64,000 nt of DNA from Cenococcum geophilum 1.58. Lineage: Eukaryota > Ascomycota > Dothideomycetes > Gloniales > Gloniaceae. Below the pieces are notes generated by a model. That model was not told the DNA's origin. It ran no database searches and was given only the letters and a program-made list of their open reading frames with translations. Within the stretch, counting starts at the first letter, position 1, and each line of letters opens with the position of its first letter. Shown here in pieces: positions 1 through 12,490 of the stretch. The stretch is from the NCBI GenBank assembly GCA_001692895.1, contig KV748197.1, positions 439,813 to 503,812 of the forward strand, given 5' to 3'. The translations under genes were made by a program, and so were the position numbers.

Positions 1-2200
1 ACTTTTTTAATACTATTATATGCCTTAACAGGGACTTCCTTAACCTTAATTATTATTGCCTTTACCTATTATTAAAACTCCGTAGATAAGAAGTTCTTTC
101 CTATGTCGTAAACGATTTAATTAGGGGGTCCTAGGTAGACATTAATCTAGTATAATTAAAGAGTATCCTATGCGTTCCTAGCTAATATATCTTTTAAAAA
201 GCGTGCGGCTTAGAAGGAGGTTAAGAAGTTAATAACTTAGAGTACTGGCTTGCCACTAAGATATATAACATCCATAATAATACAGAAGTTGAAGTTGTAG
301 TTATCTTTAAGAGTAAACTTAAATCGGCTAGGGAACTTCTGGTTTAATTGGTAGTAGTAGCAGTACTTTATAAGATATTTAATTACCTTAACCTTAACTT
401 TATAACCTGCTCGCTAAAGGACCCTAAGCAATTAGTAAATAGATAGGTGGCCAAAATAATGGTGTAGTTAACGTAACTCTAACTCGGTTAGGTGGCTTTA
501 AGCAACGCTCCTTTCTAGCTATTAAAGGAGTAACTAAGGGTAACCCTACTTGCGTATAACGGGCACCCAATTATCTCCCTAGACAAGTATATTCTTAAGG
601 TTATTAAGCTTAATACCTAATTTATCTATATTTTAAATGTAGAATAGGAATAGGGTATTTATAGGGATAATATAGAAAGTAATATATCCTAATAGGGTTT
701 GGACCTTAATTATGCTAAGAAAGATTGCAGTACCCTTGCTAAAGCGAATTATATATTAGCCTGCTATTAATTAGTTAATCTAAACAGAGCTATTAAGCTA
801 CTAAAGAGCTTAAACTTAAGGCTCTCCTGCTATAGATACTCCTGCGGCTCTAGTATCTAGTATAATGCCATAAAAGACATTTGCCGAGTATCTGTTATTA
901 AAGGAGAACGCGGAACTTTCCTTTAGCTTATTAAAGATATCTAACTTTATAATAGAATAGAGCGTAGATTGGTTATTAAGGATAGCGACGGTTTATATGC
1001 CATTTACCTTATTATACTCGGTAAAGTATTAGTCGGGAGAGTAGTCCTCAATTTCTATATCTATAAGGAGCTATTCGGCCTTATTAACCTCACCCTTAAG
1101 ATCTTCTTTACCTTTATATTAAACTAGGAAGTTTTAGAAGTAGGCTATAGTAACCTCTTAGTTTCTAACGTTTTATACGCTTTAGCGAAACCTATTATAT
1201 GCCTCCTTTTGTCTATTAAGAGGGTGTCTAGTTAACTAGTAATTTGGCTTCTTATAAATATAGTACTTCTTCTAATAATTGCTCTAAAGTAAACCTCCAT
1301 AAGGACCTCCATAATTACCTTATAGTTAATATTAATTATACCCTTTACCGTATCCCCTACCACGTCCACTATATGTTTAATTAGTCCAGTTATAATCGTG
1401 TTGGTTAGCCGGGTTAATTAAGGTAGGTTAAAGTTAGGCGTTAAATTACTATACTTCTTAAGAGCGTAGAGCGGTGCTAATAGAGGATCTTAATTAAGTA
1501 TATACTCCTTTATAAGTACTTATAGGGTTAAAGAGAGTAAGATTGCATTCTTTAATACCTTAGTATGCGCTAATAACTTAATCGCGTAGGCTAAGGTCCT
1601 CTTAATATAATTTAGATAAACCACGCTAAATTATCTAAAGTTAATTAAAGAGCTTTTAAAGATAATTAAGCTAAGAGATACCTGGGTTCGTAGCAATAAT
1701 TTTTAAAAAGGTAGTCTCTTTCTACTCCGATATATATTACTGCTTATTTTCTTCTATTTTAAAGTGGCATCTTATCTTATATATTATTTAGTTAAAATTA
1801 TATCCTTTTCCTGCTAAACGATTATAATAGAAGGTACTAGCGCGGCCCTTAAGTATAACGGAATAGGCGTTATAATATTAGTTAGGTTCTAGTCTAACCT
1901 TCTAATAACAGTTATAGAAGATACGCAGCTTTAAATTAAGGATATTATATAATTCCCTACTAAACTTCTTCTTCTAGTCCGTATAGAGCTTTATAAGCTC
2001 TATAAGCATTTTTAAGGTACCTCTAAGTAGTATTAGACTACATTAAAATTGCATTAGAGATTAAGGTAGGGATTACTTTATAGGCTATAGTAGAGATATA
2101 GGGCTTAGTGGAATATGGCGTAATACCTAATCTTCCTATAGTAGAGTTTAAAGGTTATTAAATCGCGAAGCAAGGGGATCTTACGCTTACTTTTAAGGGG
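1..2200 (-). pseudogene. Copia A gag-protease-integrase remnant
   Basis: Reading the minus strand through the stops gives the fungal copia order. A Gag zinc knuckle lies near 1205-1265 (KYYIYKKPNY...LTRHPL; Tyr stands at expected Cys positions). An aspartic protease lies near 600-880 with LDTRAAGVS in place of the usual DTGA. The integrase core lies in about 1-400, with FKFTLKDNYNFNFCIIMDV and VYLGPPN..IVYDIGKNF visible. Stops fall at Gln and Trp positions, as expected from RIP. The boundary between Gag and leader (about 2.0-2.2 kb) is uncertain because the sequence loses similarity to copia B upstream of the zinc knuckle. RT and RNase H must lie to the left of the window. Confidence 0.75.
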
Positions 2201-3226
2201 TAGTAGTTAACGTTGCTAGTTAAATTAATAGATCCTAGGGAGCTGGAGATAAAGGTAGAAGCGATAGATGCGGAATATAAGAACTTGTGCCTAGAGCAAT
2301 AGAATTAGAGCGCGTCTTTATTGGCGTATTATTTGGATTCTATTATAAGTTAAGCTTCCTCTTAGTGCGTAGTTGGTACTTAACCTCTTATAGAGTCCAT
2401 TCGTGCTCTTCTTTTGCGTTAATAACTTACTCCTAGATATTGTCTCTAATGGCACCCCTATCTATAGGGATAAATACTCTATTCTTCTAAAGGAAGTTAT
2501 AAAAGTCTTATATAACGTCCTTCTTTGCAAAAGCCTATATTTCCTTTATCTATTTAATAAAGTCCTCCTTTATATAACACTATAGCTCAGTATTATTATA
2601 TTTGCTGTCTATATAGTATACTATACGGTATACTAAGAATCCGTTTAGGTCCTATTCCTTAGCGTTTATAGGGTTAATATCTATATTCTACGTCTCTGGG
2701 TTAATGCTTTTCTTATACTTCTTTAGGTAAGTTAACGCTATAGTAGGTATAAAATTGACGGGGTATTATATATCGAAGGTAGGTAGGGTTTTTAGCTTTA
2801 TAGAATCTCGTAGGTTTACTATTAAAAGGTAGGCAATTAAGATGTTATTAACGCGTTTTGGACGTTGACTTTAGGACTATAGGTTTAGTAATACTTTTAA
2901 CCTAAAGTACTCGACCAAATCTTTATATATATAGTTATTTAACGCGTTTTAGACGTTAATTTTAGGACTATAGGTTTAGTAATACTTCTAACCTAAAGTA
3001 CTTAACCAAATCTTTATAAATGTGGTTATTCTATATAATAGACGCAACTTAGTATCTCCTAGTACTTAGTGACACTTCTATTACTAGTTTTCCGCAAGTC
3101 TAAGGTAGCACAGTATTGCTAGGATCCATTCCATATAAGCGTATATAGCACCCCTACACGAAACTGTCTCTTCTATTCAAAAACCTAGCTACTCTATAGT
3201 TAACTGTATATTTAACCACTGATTAG
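2200..3226 (-). other. Copia A leader / N-terminal gag region, no clear coding
   Basis: I see no supported gene in this stretch between Gag and the 5' LTR. It holds a 91-bp tandem duplication (2850-3031). Next to the LTR lies a probable primer-binding site that reads CTAATCAGTGGTTAA on the minus strand. Copia B and copia 2 begin in a similar way directly after their 5' LTRs (CTAATTAGT). A 60-residue open frame at 2403-2585 has no family features and looks like chance. Confidence 0.6.
2850..3031. repeat. 91-bp tandem duplication
   Basis: Two adjacent copies start with aacgcgttttggacgttgac at 2850 and aacgcgttttagacgttaat at 2941. They differ almost only by transitions, as RIP would produce. 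They lie in the leader of copia A. Confidence 0.9.
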
Positions 3227-3412
3227 TGTTAGAAACATAGGGTAACTTACCAATAACGACTACTTAAGTAGGGTTACAGTAATATTGGTTAATTCTTATT
3301 AATAGGAATAAGGAAAGGGGTAAGGAACTTAAGGTTCCTTACTACGCTAGGGCCACGTCAACACGTGACGGCAATATGCTTTATGCGACGGCAACTTGCC
3401 TTATTCCCGACA
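3227..3412 (-). repeat. 5' LTR of copia A
   Basis: A 186-bp block begins tgttagaaacatag and ends tattcccgaca, so it has the TG...CA ends of an LTR. The start and end resemble the LTR of copia B (tgttggttacat...tattcccaaca). The expected primer-binding site lies directly inside. The partner LTR is outside the window, so the boundaries rest on this comparison. Confidence 0.75.
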
Positions 3413-4256
3413 ATAATAATCTTATATTTTAACTAGGAGCTAAAATCTTTATTATTTATAAATAACCTATTAATAAATATAAAGAGCTTAGCGGTAGGAA
3501 GATTAATAGGTATATAAAGTAGTCCCTAATTAAAATGGTTTATTTACTAAAAAAGACGTTTATTTAGGGTAAGAATATTATCCTTAGTTGGTTTCTAGTG
3601 TTAAGCGGTAACGAAAAGATTAAATAAAGCCTTAGGTTAATAGATAAAAGCAATATAAGCTCCGCGAGCGCGTTACTCTATATATCCTTACTTTAGGGAA
3701 TTAACGTTAATAACGTTAATCTTCTTACCTTAACCCTTCTAGCGTAAAGCAATAGAATCCTTATTTAGGGAGAGGATGTATCTATTAAAAAGTAATAGTG
3801 TTATTAAATTAAGCTTTTTCTTTAGCTTTGCTATAAGATTTATAATTACTAGCTTATCCTCTTTAAGAGCTAAGAATTAGTCGTCTCCTAAGATAATTGT
3901 GTTATTAGTTTATATACTAATAATTCTAAATAGGGTTCCTATAGTTATAATAAGGAAGTAGGGATTAAATATAAAAGTAGTTATTAAAAGCTTCTCTTTA
4001 TAGTGCTTACTGTAGGTAACCTACTAATAAATTCCTACCTCTACGATTCTATATAATGGATTAAGCATAACTATAATTATATATTTAGGATACTGGTGGC
4101 GAATTTACTCTAGAAGGTATGCTAATATTAAGCGCTAAAGGTATATCTTTAATTAGGTATAGGCCTAAGTAATATCTTATAAACAGACCGCTATTTTATT
4201 CTTTATTAAGAAGGGAGCTAGTGCAATAATTACTTACTAACTAGCTCGTTAAATTA
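3413..4256 (-). pseudogene. Copia B RT (C-terminal) and RNase H fragment
   Basis: Minus-strand translation through stops shows the copia RVT_2 C-terminal half: LNPLYRIVEVGIY, FNPYFLI, then GDD with Q/W-type stops, then RNase H-like text with RARGAYIAFIY and ITAKLF..., ending at NNKDFSS..LKYKIII where copia A begins. The family normally continues for another 100-150 residues, so the C-terminus is lost from this window. All damage seen is consistent with C-to-T and G-to-A transitions. Confidence 0.8.
4242..4256. repeat. Left target-site duplication of LINE X
   Basis: tagctcgttaaatta is repeated exactly at 13611-13625. This is typical of target-primed LINE insertion and is the point where the copia B RT gene is broken. 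Confidence 0.95.
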
Positions 4257-4515
4257 ATAATAAATTCAATTTACCGCCCGTCCCGGTCCCCCTAGTGGGT
4301 CTACGTAGGCTAATACCTTCTATAGGAAAAACTCTATCTTAGAGAAAACCCGATCGCGGGCCGCGCTGGAGAGACGACGGCGTTCCAATATCGGGGCGCC
4401 GGCGACTCGCCTTCTACCTAGCTCAGAGTCTACATATTAAGCCAACTAACCGCGCTTCGCGGACGATCTCATACTACCCCTTCTTCCCTTATCCTTTTAC
4501 CTATATCCTTTTGCC

Positions 4516-4530
4516 TATATTCTTTTACTA
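4516..4530. repeat. Left target-site duplication of LINE Y
   Basis: tatattcttttacta here and tatattcttttacca at 11146-11160 differ by one transition. Removing one copy and the insert restores colinearity of LINE X with LINE Z. Confidence 0.9.
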
Positions 4531-5039
4531 AAGAGGAAAGAGGACTTTGGAGCTCTTGCTGCACCCGGCCCAAAAAGACTAAAACCAACCAAAAAAACCC
4601 TGAAAAACACCCAGAGAATCCCCCTAAGATGCATGCATCGCAGGGGAGGCACACGTCGAATGACGGTAGTTTGTACTCGCGCGCGTCCACTAGAACCACG
4701 CCCAGTAATAGCCCTCTATAATAAGAACGGGCGAATACCACACTATAAAGCGGAAAGACCTCTATTAAGAAGGCATCTAATAAAGTATAAAGCCTATTAG
4801 ACGTGTCTAGTATCTGCAGTTATAGGGGAGCAACCGTTAGCTATAATAAACTAATATAGCTAGCAGAATAGCTCCGCTAGTCCAGCGAACCTTAAGCGCC
4901 CCTCTAGTAAACCCTTAATTAAATTCTCTAACGGTTAAGTAAAATTAAAAATAAATAAAACCCCTCCTTACTGGCGAACTGCACCTAAGCCGCCGTAGCT
5001 ATATATCTATAGTATAGGGAACCTACCCCCCTAAAGATA
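4531..5039 (+). other. LINE Y 5' leader
   Basis: A CA/TG-containing stretch with little RIP damage that precedes ORF1. I see no coding signal in it; the 90-residue minus-strand open frame over 4469-4741 crosses the X/Y junction and is not a gene. An internal LINE promoter would be expected here, but no motif is recognisable. Confidence 0.5.
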
Positions 5040-6150
5040 ATATCTGGGTATATAATTATAATATAACTAAATATAGAAAAAGTAGAGGGGCTTAGGGGAT
5101 AATTAGAAATAGAAGTCCTTATAAAGATTTATAAAGAGGTCTACGACGCTATTATAGTCTAATACCTTAGGAGCGAAGATATTAGAGTTACCCTAAGGGA
5201 CTAATAGGTAAAGGAACGAGCTGTTAGGGTAGGGGATAGGCTAGGAGAACGTATTAGCATAAAAGTACTTCGTAAAGATTACCTAGTTAAAGTCCTAGCG
5301 GTTCCCCTAAGCCTTAGGGTAGAAAAGGGACGCTAGGTAGATAATATAGCAACTATATATAAGATAGTAAAACAAACGGAACGCCTTATACTAGGACTTA
5401 AGATTACCTAAATCTAATAGCTTTAACAGGAAAATATAAACTAAGTATATAATAAAAATAATAAAAGAATATAAGGGTCGCTAGAGACTTGCTAGGGAAA
5501 CGCCGGTTGAATATATAGCTCCCTTATTATTAGTATATATACACTAGGAATATAAAAACTCCTTATTTAAAAAGGTATTATTATAAATAGCCTTATATAT
5601 AACGTAAGGCTCTATAACTATAAACTCCGCCTAAAATAATACTATTACTGTATATAATAGGGGCATACCTAATTTATATGCGCAGTATAGGTATACTGCG
5701 GCCACTATACAGGCCCCTATAATATAAGATACTGCTTAAATTAAGACTAAATAAAATATGTAAACTGCTACTAAAGTATATATAAGGCGTAGAAGAGAGA
5801 AGACTGCATTAAATATAGGAGACGGAAGGTTAGGGCTTAATAGCTACGGGAATAACTGCACGCTAGGTTATATAAATAGAAATAATAGGCGATAAGCTAG
5901 GGGGGCGTAGGTGCCCTTCTAGCGTTTCCTACCCTTAATACTAGGGGGCTAGGCTAGCTATCCTAAGCCTTAACGGGCTAGAAGCGATGCCGCGCGATAT
6001 TACTAGACCGTATAGGGATATAAGGGTTATAGGGGATATAAGGGTTATAGGGGATATAAGGAAGAGGATGCCCTATAGGAAGACCCTTATAGATAGCTAT
6101 AGCAAGCTTAAGACCGGGATAATTAAGAATTAGACTTAACGCGGTAAATA
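5040..6150 (+). pseudogene. LINE Y ORF1 (Gag-like) remnant
   Basis: A nucleic-acid-binding protein that would coat LINE RNA. Reading through stops from about 5090 gives EVLIKIYKEVYDAIIV, then VLRKDYLVKVLAVPL, a motif that recurs in LINE Z ORF1 as LRKDYLLEVLGIPL. Three zinc knuckles follow at about 5610-5800: YYYCIQQGHTQFIC, then YCGHYTGPYNIRYC, then a partly lost third (YVNCYQSIYK). Tyr sits where Cys or His is expected. The start codon cannot be fixed. An 18-bp tandem repeat at 6016-6065 lies in the C-terminal or intergenic part. Confidence 0.75.
6016..6065. repeat. 18-bp tandem repeat, about 2.7 copies
   Basis: The unit ggatataagggttatagg is repeated head to tail within LINE Y, between the zinc knuckles of ORF1 and the endonuclease. 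Confidence 0.85.
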
Positions 6151-6439
6151 TAACATTTATAGTTAACTCTTAAAGGGTATATAGCTAACTAGTAAAAATA
6201 GGGGAAGAACTGGAGATAATAATAGATTTAGATATAGAAGCGCTAATAGGAACACAAGATATAGGAATAGAAAGCTTTATATAAAATAAGTAGTAACTAG
6301 GGTACAGATATAAGAGATAGAAGTTTTAAATATTTTAGAGAAAATGGAAATAAAAGAAGCGAAGAATAATAGAGAGGCGAAGGACCCTCGCTAGGGGTCT
6401 GCTACCTATCTATTATATAGTATAACTATAGTAATACAA

Positions 6440-9400
6440 ACCACCGTCTTATAAGGCCCCTATTAGACAGTCTAGACCTAGAGAAATACTATATCCTTAC
6501 TATATAAGAGCCGTACTATAATACCTATATATAATTAATATACTGCCCCTAAGGATTTTAGCTCCTATATNAACNAAAAGNAGCTATANNCGTATGCTTT
6601 ATAATTANNAANACTATTAGCCTNTCCTTATAGTTATAGNAGNNAGTTAATCTANATATTATAGTTATAATAATTTAGACATATAGAGGACCGGTATAAA
6701 TTATTAATATATATAACCCTAGGGTTAAAGGGGTCCTATAAATAGAGAATATTATATTAATAATAAGCTTACTTAAAACCGAAGGTATAAAGTCTATCCT
6801 ATTAGGAGATATAAACCTCTACTACCCGCGGTAAGGGGGTATTTACGTTACTGCTAAACAATAGGTAGAGTGCCTACTAAAAGCTATAGACACCTAGGGC
6901 CTTAAGCTAGCTACTCCCCCCCTAGAGCAATTATATGGTAATAAGGATCTACCAGAAGTATAATTAACCTTATATTTATAGATGAAGGCCTATACTAGAG
7001 ACTTAAAAGGTATAACCCTAAAAAAGAATGGGCACTTACCTTAGACTATATCCCTATCTAGATATAGCTAGATTTAGATATTAAGGCGTAACTAAATAGT
7101 AAAAGATACGCAATAAGGATGCTTAAGGCAGATAGTTTCCTTAATATAGTTAAATAATAACTCTAAGACCTAGAAGAAATCTACCCGATACTAAACAAGC
7201 GAGGCTTATTAACTACCCCTAAGGAAATTAACTGAAGACTAGAAAGGATTTAGGCAGCGATTAAAAATAGGCTGGAAGAGCACTGCCCAGTCTTAAGACC
7301 GGGCCCCTACGCGCGATACGCTTGGTCTATATAATGCATGGTTCTTATAGCTAGCCAATGACGAGTAAGAAGGAAATACTTAAGTAGCTATAATCCTAAA
7401 GATAAGAGATAATATAAAGACATAAGAAACTAGTTAAAGAATACCTTAAAAAAAGAAGCAAGGAATAACTAGAGATAATTTATAAATAAGTATACTTCTA
7501 ACCTGAGCCTCCCCTATAATAAGGGCCTGTGGGCTATAGCAAAATAGGTAAAGAAAAAGGTAGGGTGATTAGTAGAAGACTTATACCTACTACCCCTATA
7601 AAGAGTAGGGGAATTATAGGCCACTAATAATAATAATAAGAAGGTAAAGATCCTTATAGAAAGGTTCTTCCCCTAACCGACTCTAGTAGACCTTAGTAAT
7701 ATTANNGGTAAAGCACTAGTAACTNNCCTNTGGGTTAATAGCGATATAATAATAGAGGAAATGGCTAGAACTATTAGCCGCCTTTTAAATAATATAGCAC
7801 TAGGTCTAGATAGGATTCTAAATAAGGCCTTAAAGACCTATAGACTACTTATAGCACCCTAGCTTANAGATNTAGCTAGAGTATGCTTTNCTATAGGCTA
7901 NTACCNANNNCTTAGAAGATNTATAACGACGGTTATNCTATAAAAAGAAGGTAAAGTAGATTACTTAATCCTAGGAAGCTACCGCCCTATTGCCTTAGAA
8001 AACACCCTTAGTAAGATCTTAAAAAAGGTAATAGCGGACTATATAGTAGACATGGCTAAGGAATACGCCCTATTATTACAGAGCTAAATAGGGGCAAAAA
8101 AGAACCGCTTAACACTATTAGCACTTACACTACTTGCTACCACTATTAAATCTATATAGGCGATGCGAAGGGACTTTATAGTGTTAATGCTTAGCCTAGA
8201 TATTAGTGGCGCCTATAATAATATACCCCACAAGCGTCTCCTATATATCCTTAGGGTAAAAGGCTTCTTAGAATGGATTATATAATTTATCTAAGGGTTT
8301 ATAGGTTAGAAAGAAATATTATTAGTCTTTAGCGGATACTAAAGCCCCCCTATTATAGTTACAACAGAAATACTATAAGGATTACCCCTCTCGCCTATAC
8401 TCTTCCTTTTCTTTATAAGCAACCTGCTTAACTCCTTTAAGAAAGGAGTAACCTAGGGGATAGGCTTTATTGACGATATAAACCTAATTATATACGGGCT
8501 ATTAGCTATAGAGAATTATAGAATACTAGAGAAAGCTTATAATACCTATATAGAATAGGTAAGACGATATAGAGTCTAATTCTTACTAAAGAAATACCAG
8601 CTAATCTATTTTATAAGAAAACGTAACTAATCTATAGATCTTTAGCATATAATCCGTATCTAAGGCTTTAAGGGTTAACTAGTTTAGGGCCTAAGGGTAT
8701 TAAGAGTATAGGTAGATAGTAAGCTTTAGTGGAGCGTATATGCGGCGTAAGCGGCCTATGAGGGCTAAGTATAGTATATTGCATTATTTAGGATTGTTAA
8801 TTCTATATGGGGCCTATGCTTTTAGAGGTTACGCCTATTATATATAGCAGTTATCTAGCCAACTATAATATATAGGTCCAGTATTTGGGCCATTGGAGAA
8901 TCTAAGAAAGGCCCCCCTAAGTCGCTCCTTAAACTACTCTAAAAGGTCTAAATAGCCTACCTTTAAAGTATAATAGGCGGATATAAGCGAACGGCCATAG
9001 CACTGCTTAAGAAGGAAGCTAATATTCCCCCCCTATAACTATATATTAAAGCCGCTGTAATATAAAGGGCCTAAAATAAATATAACTTTAATGTTATAAA
9101 GTATATTAAGACACGTCTAAATAAACTATGGAGGGACCCTAGGGCGCCCTATAGGAGAATAAACTAATAACCCTAAAGTAGGGAAGATATATTAGAGAAA
9201 TAGGTGAAGAAAGCAGAAGAAGAATGGTGCTGCTTTAGGGCCTAGGCCTATATAGAGGAGGAAGGGAGATATATAAGAGGCCAGTAAAGATAATAGTAAG
9301 AAAGAGAAAGGAGCTAAAGTAGAGCATAAAAGAATACTAGGAAACTATCTACTGTAATATAATACTGGTTAGACTAACACTAGAGAGGTATATAGAAGTT

Positions 9401-10010
9401 AAAGGTATAGAGGCTAATTGAGATAAGAGGAACCTAAGCTATAGCATAATTAATGCTATAGGGGGTAAACACTTTAGGGCTCTAAGAAGGCCTAATAAAG
9501 GTAGAAAATATAATGGTAATACTTTTAAGAATAGGAATAATAGGACTAAAAGACTGGCTTTACTGGGTAGGTGTCCTAGTAGGTAGCCTAAGATGCAAAT
9601 ATAGCTGGCTAAGATAGATACTAAAACACATAATACTGTTATGCCCCTTACATACTAACTAAGAAGTAATGCTTTTAGTAGCTAGTATAGAGAACTATAA
9701 TATACTGCTCTTAATATAAAAAGGCCTTAAGGCGGTTACCTAGTAGCTTATTAGCTAAAATATACTAAACCAGTTTTAGGTTATAAGGGAAATAGTAATA
9801 AAAGGTAGGGGGGCGAGCAACGGGCGCCCCCTAATAACTCTATAGTAGTAGAGTAAAGTTTACAATACTAGCGCGTCTATAGGCTTGTTACGGCAGCAGT
9901 GGTTCCTAAGGAGGTTAAAAAGTAAGGTAGTAGGAGCACTATAGGTGGCTTATAGGCGCCTCGCAGGCGCCTTATAGGCGAGTCCTAAAAGGCAAAAAAA
10001 TAGATTACAG
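6440..10010 (+). pseudogene. LINE Y ORF2 remnant (endonuclease-reverse transcriptase)
   Basis: The ORF2 protein nicks target DNA and reverse-transcribes LINE RNA. The apurinic-type endonuclease lies at about 6475-7100 (ILTIQEPYYN, INIYNPR, ILLGDINLYYPR). The RT lies at about 7750-8600: ALGLDRILNKALKTY, LGSYRPIALEN, MLSLDISGAYNNIPH, GLPLSPILF and the catalytic GFIDDINLI (Asp-Asp intact). The C-terminal domain at about 9590-9670 ends in the zinc motif KYSWLRQILKHIILLCP, with two Cys lost. Codons for Gln and Trp are mostly TAA/TAG. Ambiguous bases occur at 6571-6655, 7705-7730 and 7867-7944. Confidence 0.88.
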
Positions 10011-11145
10011 GGTTTTCTTAAATAGAGTTTTCTCCCCATATATATATAGTAGTAGTTCTTTAATTAACGTCTAATACGGATCCTATCTTAGCCCACGCAG
10101 ACTACTCCGTCACAGGGGGGAAAACTTGTAATTTACATAAAGAAAACCCTGCAGTTGGGGGAGGAAAAACCCTATAAACAGCCTCAGTAGGATAAAAAAC
10201 TCCAATTTGCTATATTTGCACGTAGCAGCGGCCCTACGGGCCTACTGCACGTCCTCCTCCTTAGATGTTTTGAACTCCTTAGGAACCACTACTTCCTTCT
10301 CTAGCTTATTAAAGCTAGGGTTCACTACGTCCCAGCTAGGCCTTGCTAATCAATTGCTGTATCTTATTATCTCTTTGTGTCCCATATCTTACCCATCCCC
10401 TATATACTATCTCTTATATAGACTACTACTATATACGCCTTGCCTCCCCCCCCCTAGAGCCATTAAAGGCGTAAGGGGGATTTATCCATTCTAACTACCG
10501 TAATACTAATAAGCGAGCGGGATATTATGTGTATTTGGGTATCTTTTATACCTAGGCCCCAGCTAGGCCCTCTCTAAGGGTTACCACTCCGTTAAAAGGA
10601 GATAGGGAAAACCGTGGGTCGCAATCTAAGCTACTAGGTAGTATTTAGTAGTTAAAAACGGCGAGTAACTATATACTCCGCGGGCGACTGCCCTAGGGGT
10701 TAGGAGGGGCCGTATATTTACTCGTTTGTTCATTCGCTTATACGCTCGTTCGTCTATTAATATAAGGTCGTTAATGCTTTCTATTAGGGGCTAGGGGATG
10801 CTTTTAAGAGCTATTTATCTACGTTAGATTATATAGGTGCTTGGTAGGAGAACTAGTGGCTATATTATAAAGGGGTACCGTTAGTAGTAGTTTTCAAAAT
10901 CTCACCATCCTATATAAAAACTTTTTACTACGCCCTACGACGTATATAACCACCAGGTCCTACTTGCACGCGCTATACAACGTCTCTACGTTAGCTCTAG
11001 GTCTGAACTTTAAAGACCTAGGTTCGTAGCCGTCACCACGTATAGGTGCAGAATCCGTTTTCGACGGCCCCCTATATATATATAAGGAGTAGTCCGCGTG
11101 GGCCTAATAGGGATCTAAATCGGACGTTAAGTAATAAATTATTAT
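10011..11145 (+). other. LINE Y 3' region, no coding signal
   Basis: A 1.1-kb region between the end of ORF2 and the 3' tail. A gggttttct...agagttttct motif at 10008-10034 resembles the 3' end of LINE Z (gggttttctctaagttagag), where only about 100 bp then remain, so this LINE has a much longer 3' tail or carries extra sequence. The 95-residue open frame at 10207-10494 has no domain features and I treat it as chance. The end is attattattat directly before the TSD. Confidence 0.5.
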
Positions 11146-11146
11146 T

Positions 11147-12490
11147 ATATTCTTTTACCAGTCCTCTAAGCTTTAAAAGGGCTAATATCCCCTTATATCC
11201 TCTATATCCATTACCTTTATAGCCCGGAACTAGGCTAAAGCACCTAACTATATTAGCTACTTTGCAGCCACTTAAGTACTTCTTTTATTACTTAAGACGT
11301 CTTAAAGGCGTTTAGAGGCATATTATACTATAAGGTCCGCCCTTTAGTATTATAGACATTGGAATAGTATATAGTATACTATCTGCCTTATCTAACTATA
11401 TTTACACTATAGGAGAATTTCTAGTACTCCAATAGATGTAAGCTATACGTTAAGCCCTATTACCTCTATACGAAGAAGAAATAGTACTATAGCCTTTGCT
11501 TTTATTAGATCTTTATATAATGGGATTATAGGTTTCCCCTATAGGGTCTTCCACGTAGTTTCTATGCGGTTTTTAGCCTTTACTTACTACCGTCAGCGCT
11601 ATTCTAGGTCTGCCTATTTCGCGATAAGGGTAATTTCGCGCTAGTAGTACTGGTGGCCTCCTATACGGTAGCGGCGCTCTATCTACACTCTACCGACGCT
11701 TCGCTGGCTACGCCTATAGGGGTTTATTACAGCTTCCTACTCTATATAATCCTTTTAGTATATAAGGAACCCCTATATTTTATTCTTATGGTCCTTTACG
11801 CGGTCCCTAAGCACTTCTAATAGTATTAGTAGCCGTCTTATTTTTCGCCGGCGCTTTATTAGTGTTTTCTAGATACCCTTAAGTGCCTCTACTAATTCCT
11901 TTTCTACCCTATCGGAAGCTGTCTTAGCGGCTCTTTAGAGGGCTGTCGTTTCCATATAAAGTTAGATTAGGGGAATGGCCGCTTCCTTCTTAATTGCAGC
12001 TATTAGTGTTCGCTAGTATGCTCCTATAACCCTACGGAGGCATTAGTTCTAGACTTTCTATAGCGGTTTAAGCAAGCTTTTCGCTAGCATTCCGCCGTCG
12101 TCCTATACTCCCCACACTTAGGCGCCATACAGCATCGCTAGTCGGATGGTGGCTGTGTATAGGAGGCGCGAGCGGCGCATTAATGGGCCCTATATAGACG
12201 TAGTGATCCTTAACATCGCTTCAAAGGCTACTAATCCTTTAGTTGCTACCTTCTTAATCTATTCTTTCTACTAAAGCTTAGGGTCCACCCAAATCCCTAG
12301 GATTCGCATACTAGTTTTCTAGGGAGCTGTCTCACAGCCGGCGATACGCACAGTAGACGCAAGGTCTGCAGTGGCGTAGCGCCGTCGCCTTATAAAGTGC
12401 ATAAGCTAGTACTTTTTAGGGGCGAACGCCGCGCCGTGTCGGTTTGCCCATGCAGCGCAGTAGTTGTGGGCGGCTTCTAATCGTTAACAG
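11147..12490 (-). pseudogene. LINE X ORF2 C-terminal fragment (RT second half and zinc domain)
   Basis: On the minus strand this is colinear with LINE Z 49.73-51.06 kb. Recognisable text includes HGAAFAPKKY near 12430, the block equivalent to Z's VLGIQVDPKL, GPLMRRSRLLYTATIRLAML near 12160, and the C-terminal RQIVYYILFQC near 11390. Homology to Z ends sharply at about 12490, just after tgttaac, so the endonuclease and the catalytic half of RT are absent. This stretch retains more CA/TG than its neighbours. Confidence 0.85.

Larger units (their letters stand above)
1..3412 (-). mobile_element. Copia A, LTR retrotransposon (5' half, continues off left edge)
   Basis: This is the 5' part of a Ty1/copia element lying on the minus strand: 5' LTR at 3227-3412, then leader, gag, protease and the integrase core, which reaches the window edge. 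The first 1.4 kb is closely similar to 14632-16040 (copia B) and more distantly to 61.6-62.9 kb (copia C). Copia B's RNase H reading frame stops exactly at 3413, so A appears to be inserted in B. The matching TSD (aataa or ataat after the LTR) would lie off the window. The element is heavily RIP-mutated and cannot encode a functional product. Confidence 0.85.
4531..11145 (+). mobile_element. LINE Y, full-length Tad-type non-LTR retrotransposon
   Basis: A 6.6-kb plus-strand LINE inserted in LINE X. It has a 0.5-kb 5' leader with little RIP damage, ORF1 (Gag with zinc knuckles), ORF2 (endonuclease, RT, C-terminal zinc domain), a long 3' region, and a terminal attattatta tract before the 15-bp TSD. 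The architecture and motifs match the Tad clade of fungal LINEs. It is the youngest element of the left-hand nest, yet its ORFs are still full of stops, so RIP acted after insertion. Confidence 0.88.

Noticed and set aside
2403..2585. 60-residue open frame in the copia A leader
   Set aside because: Leu/Tyr-rich, no family features, antisense to the element; chance frame in AT-rich DNA.
3227..3412. LTR shared between copia A and copia B as a tandem array
   Set aside because: Copia B's RNase H frame stops mid-domain exactly at 3413 with no 3' non-coding region or polypurine tract, which fits insertion of A into B better than a shared LTR.
4469..4741. 90-residue open frame, minus strand
   Set aside because: It spans the junction of LINE X and LINE Y and so cannot be an ancestral gene.
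10207..10494. 95-residue open frame, plus strand
   Set aside because: In the 3' region of LINE Y, no domain, composition typical of non-coding sequence, no conservation in LINE Z.
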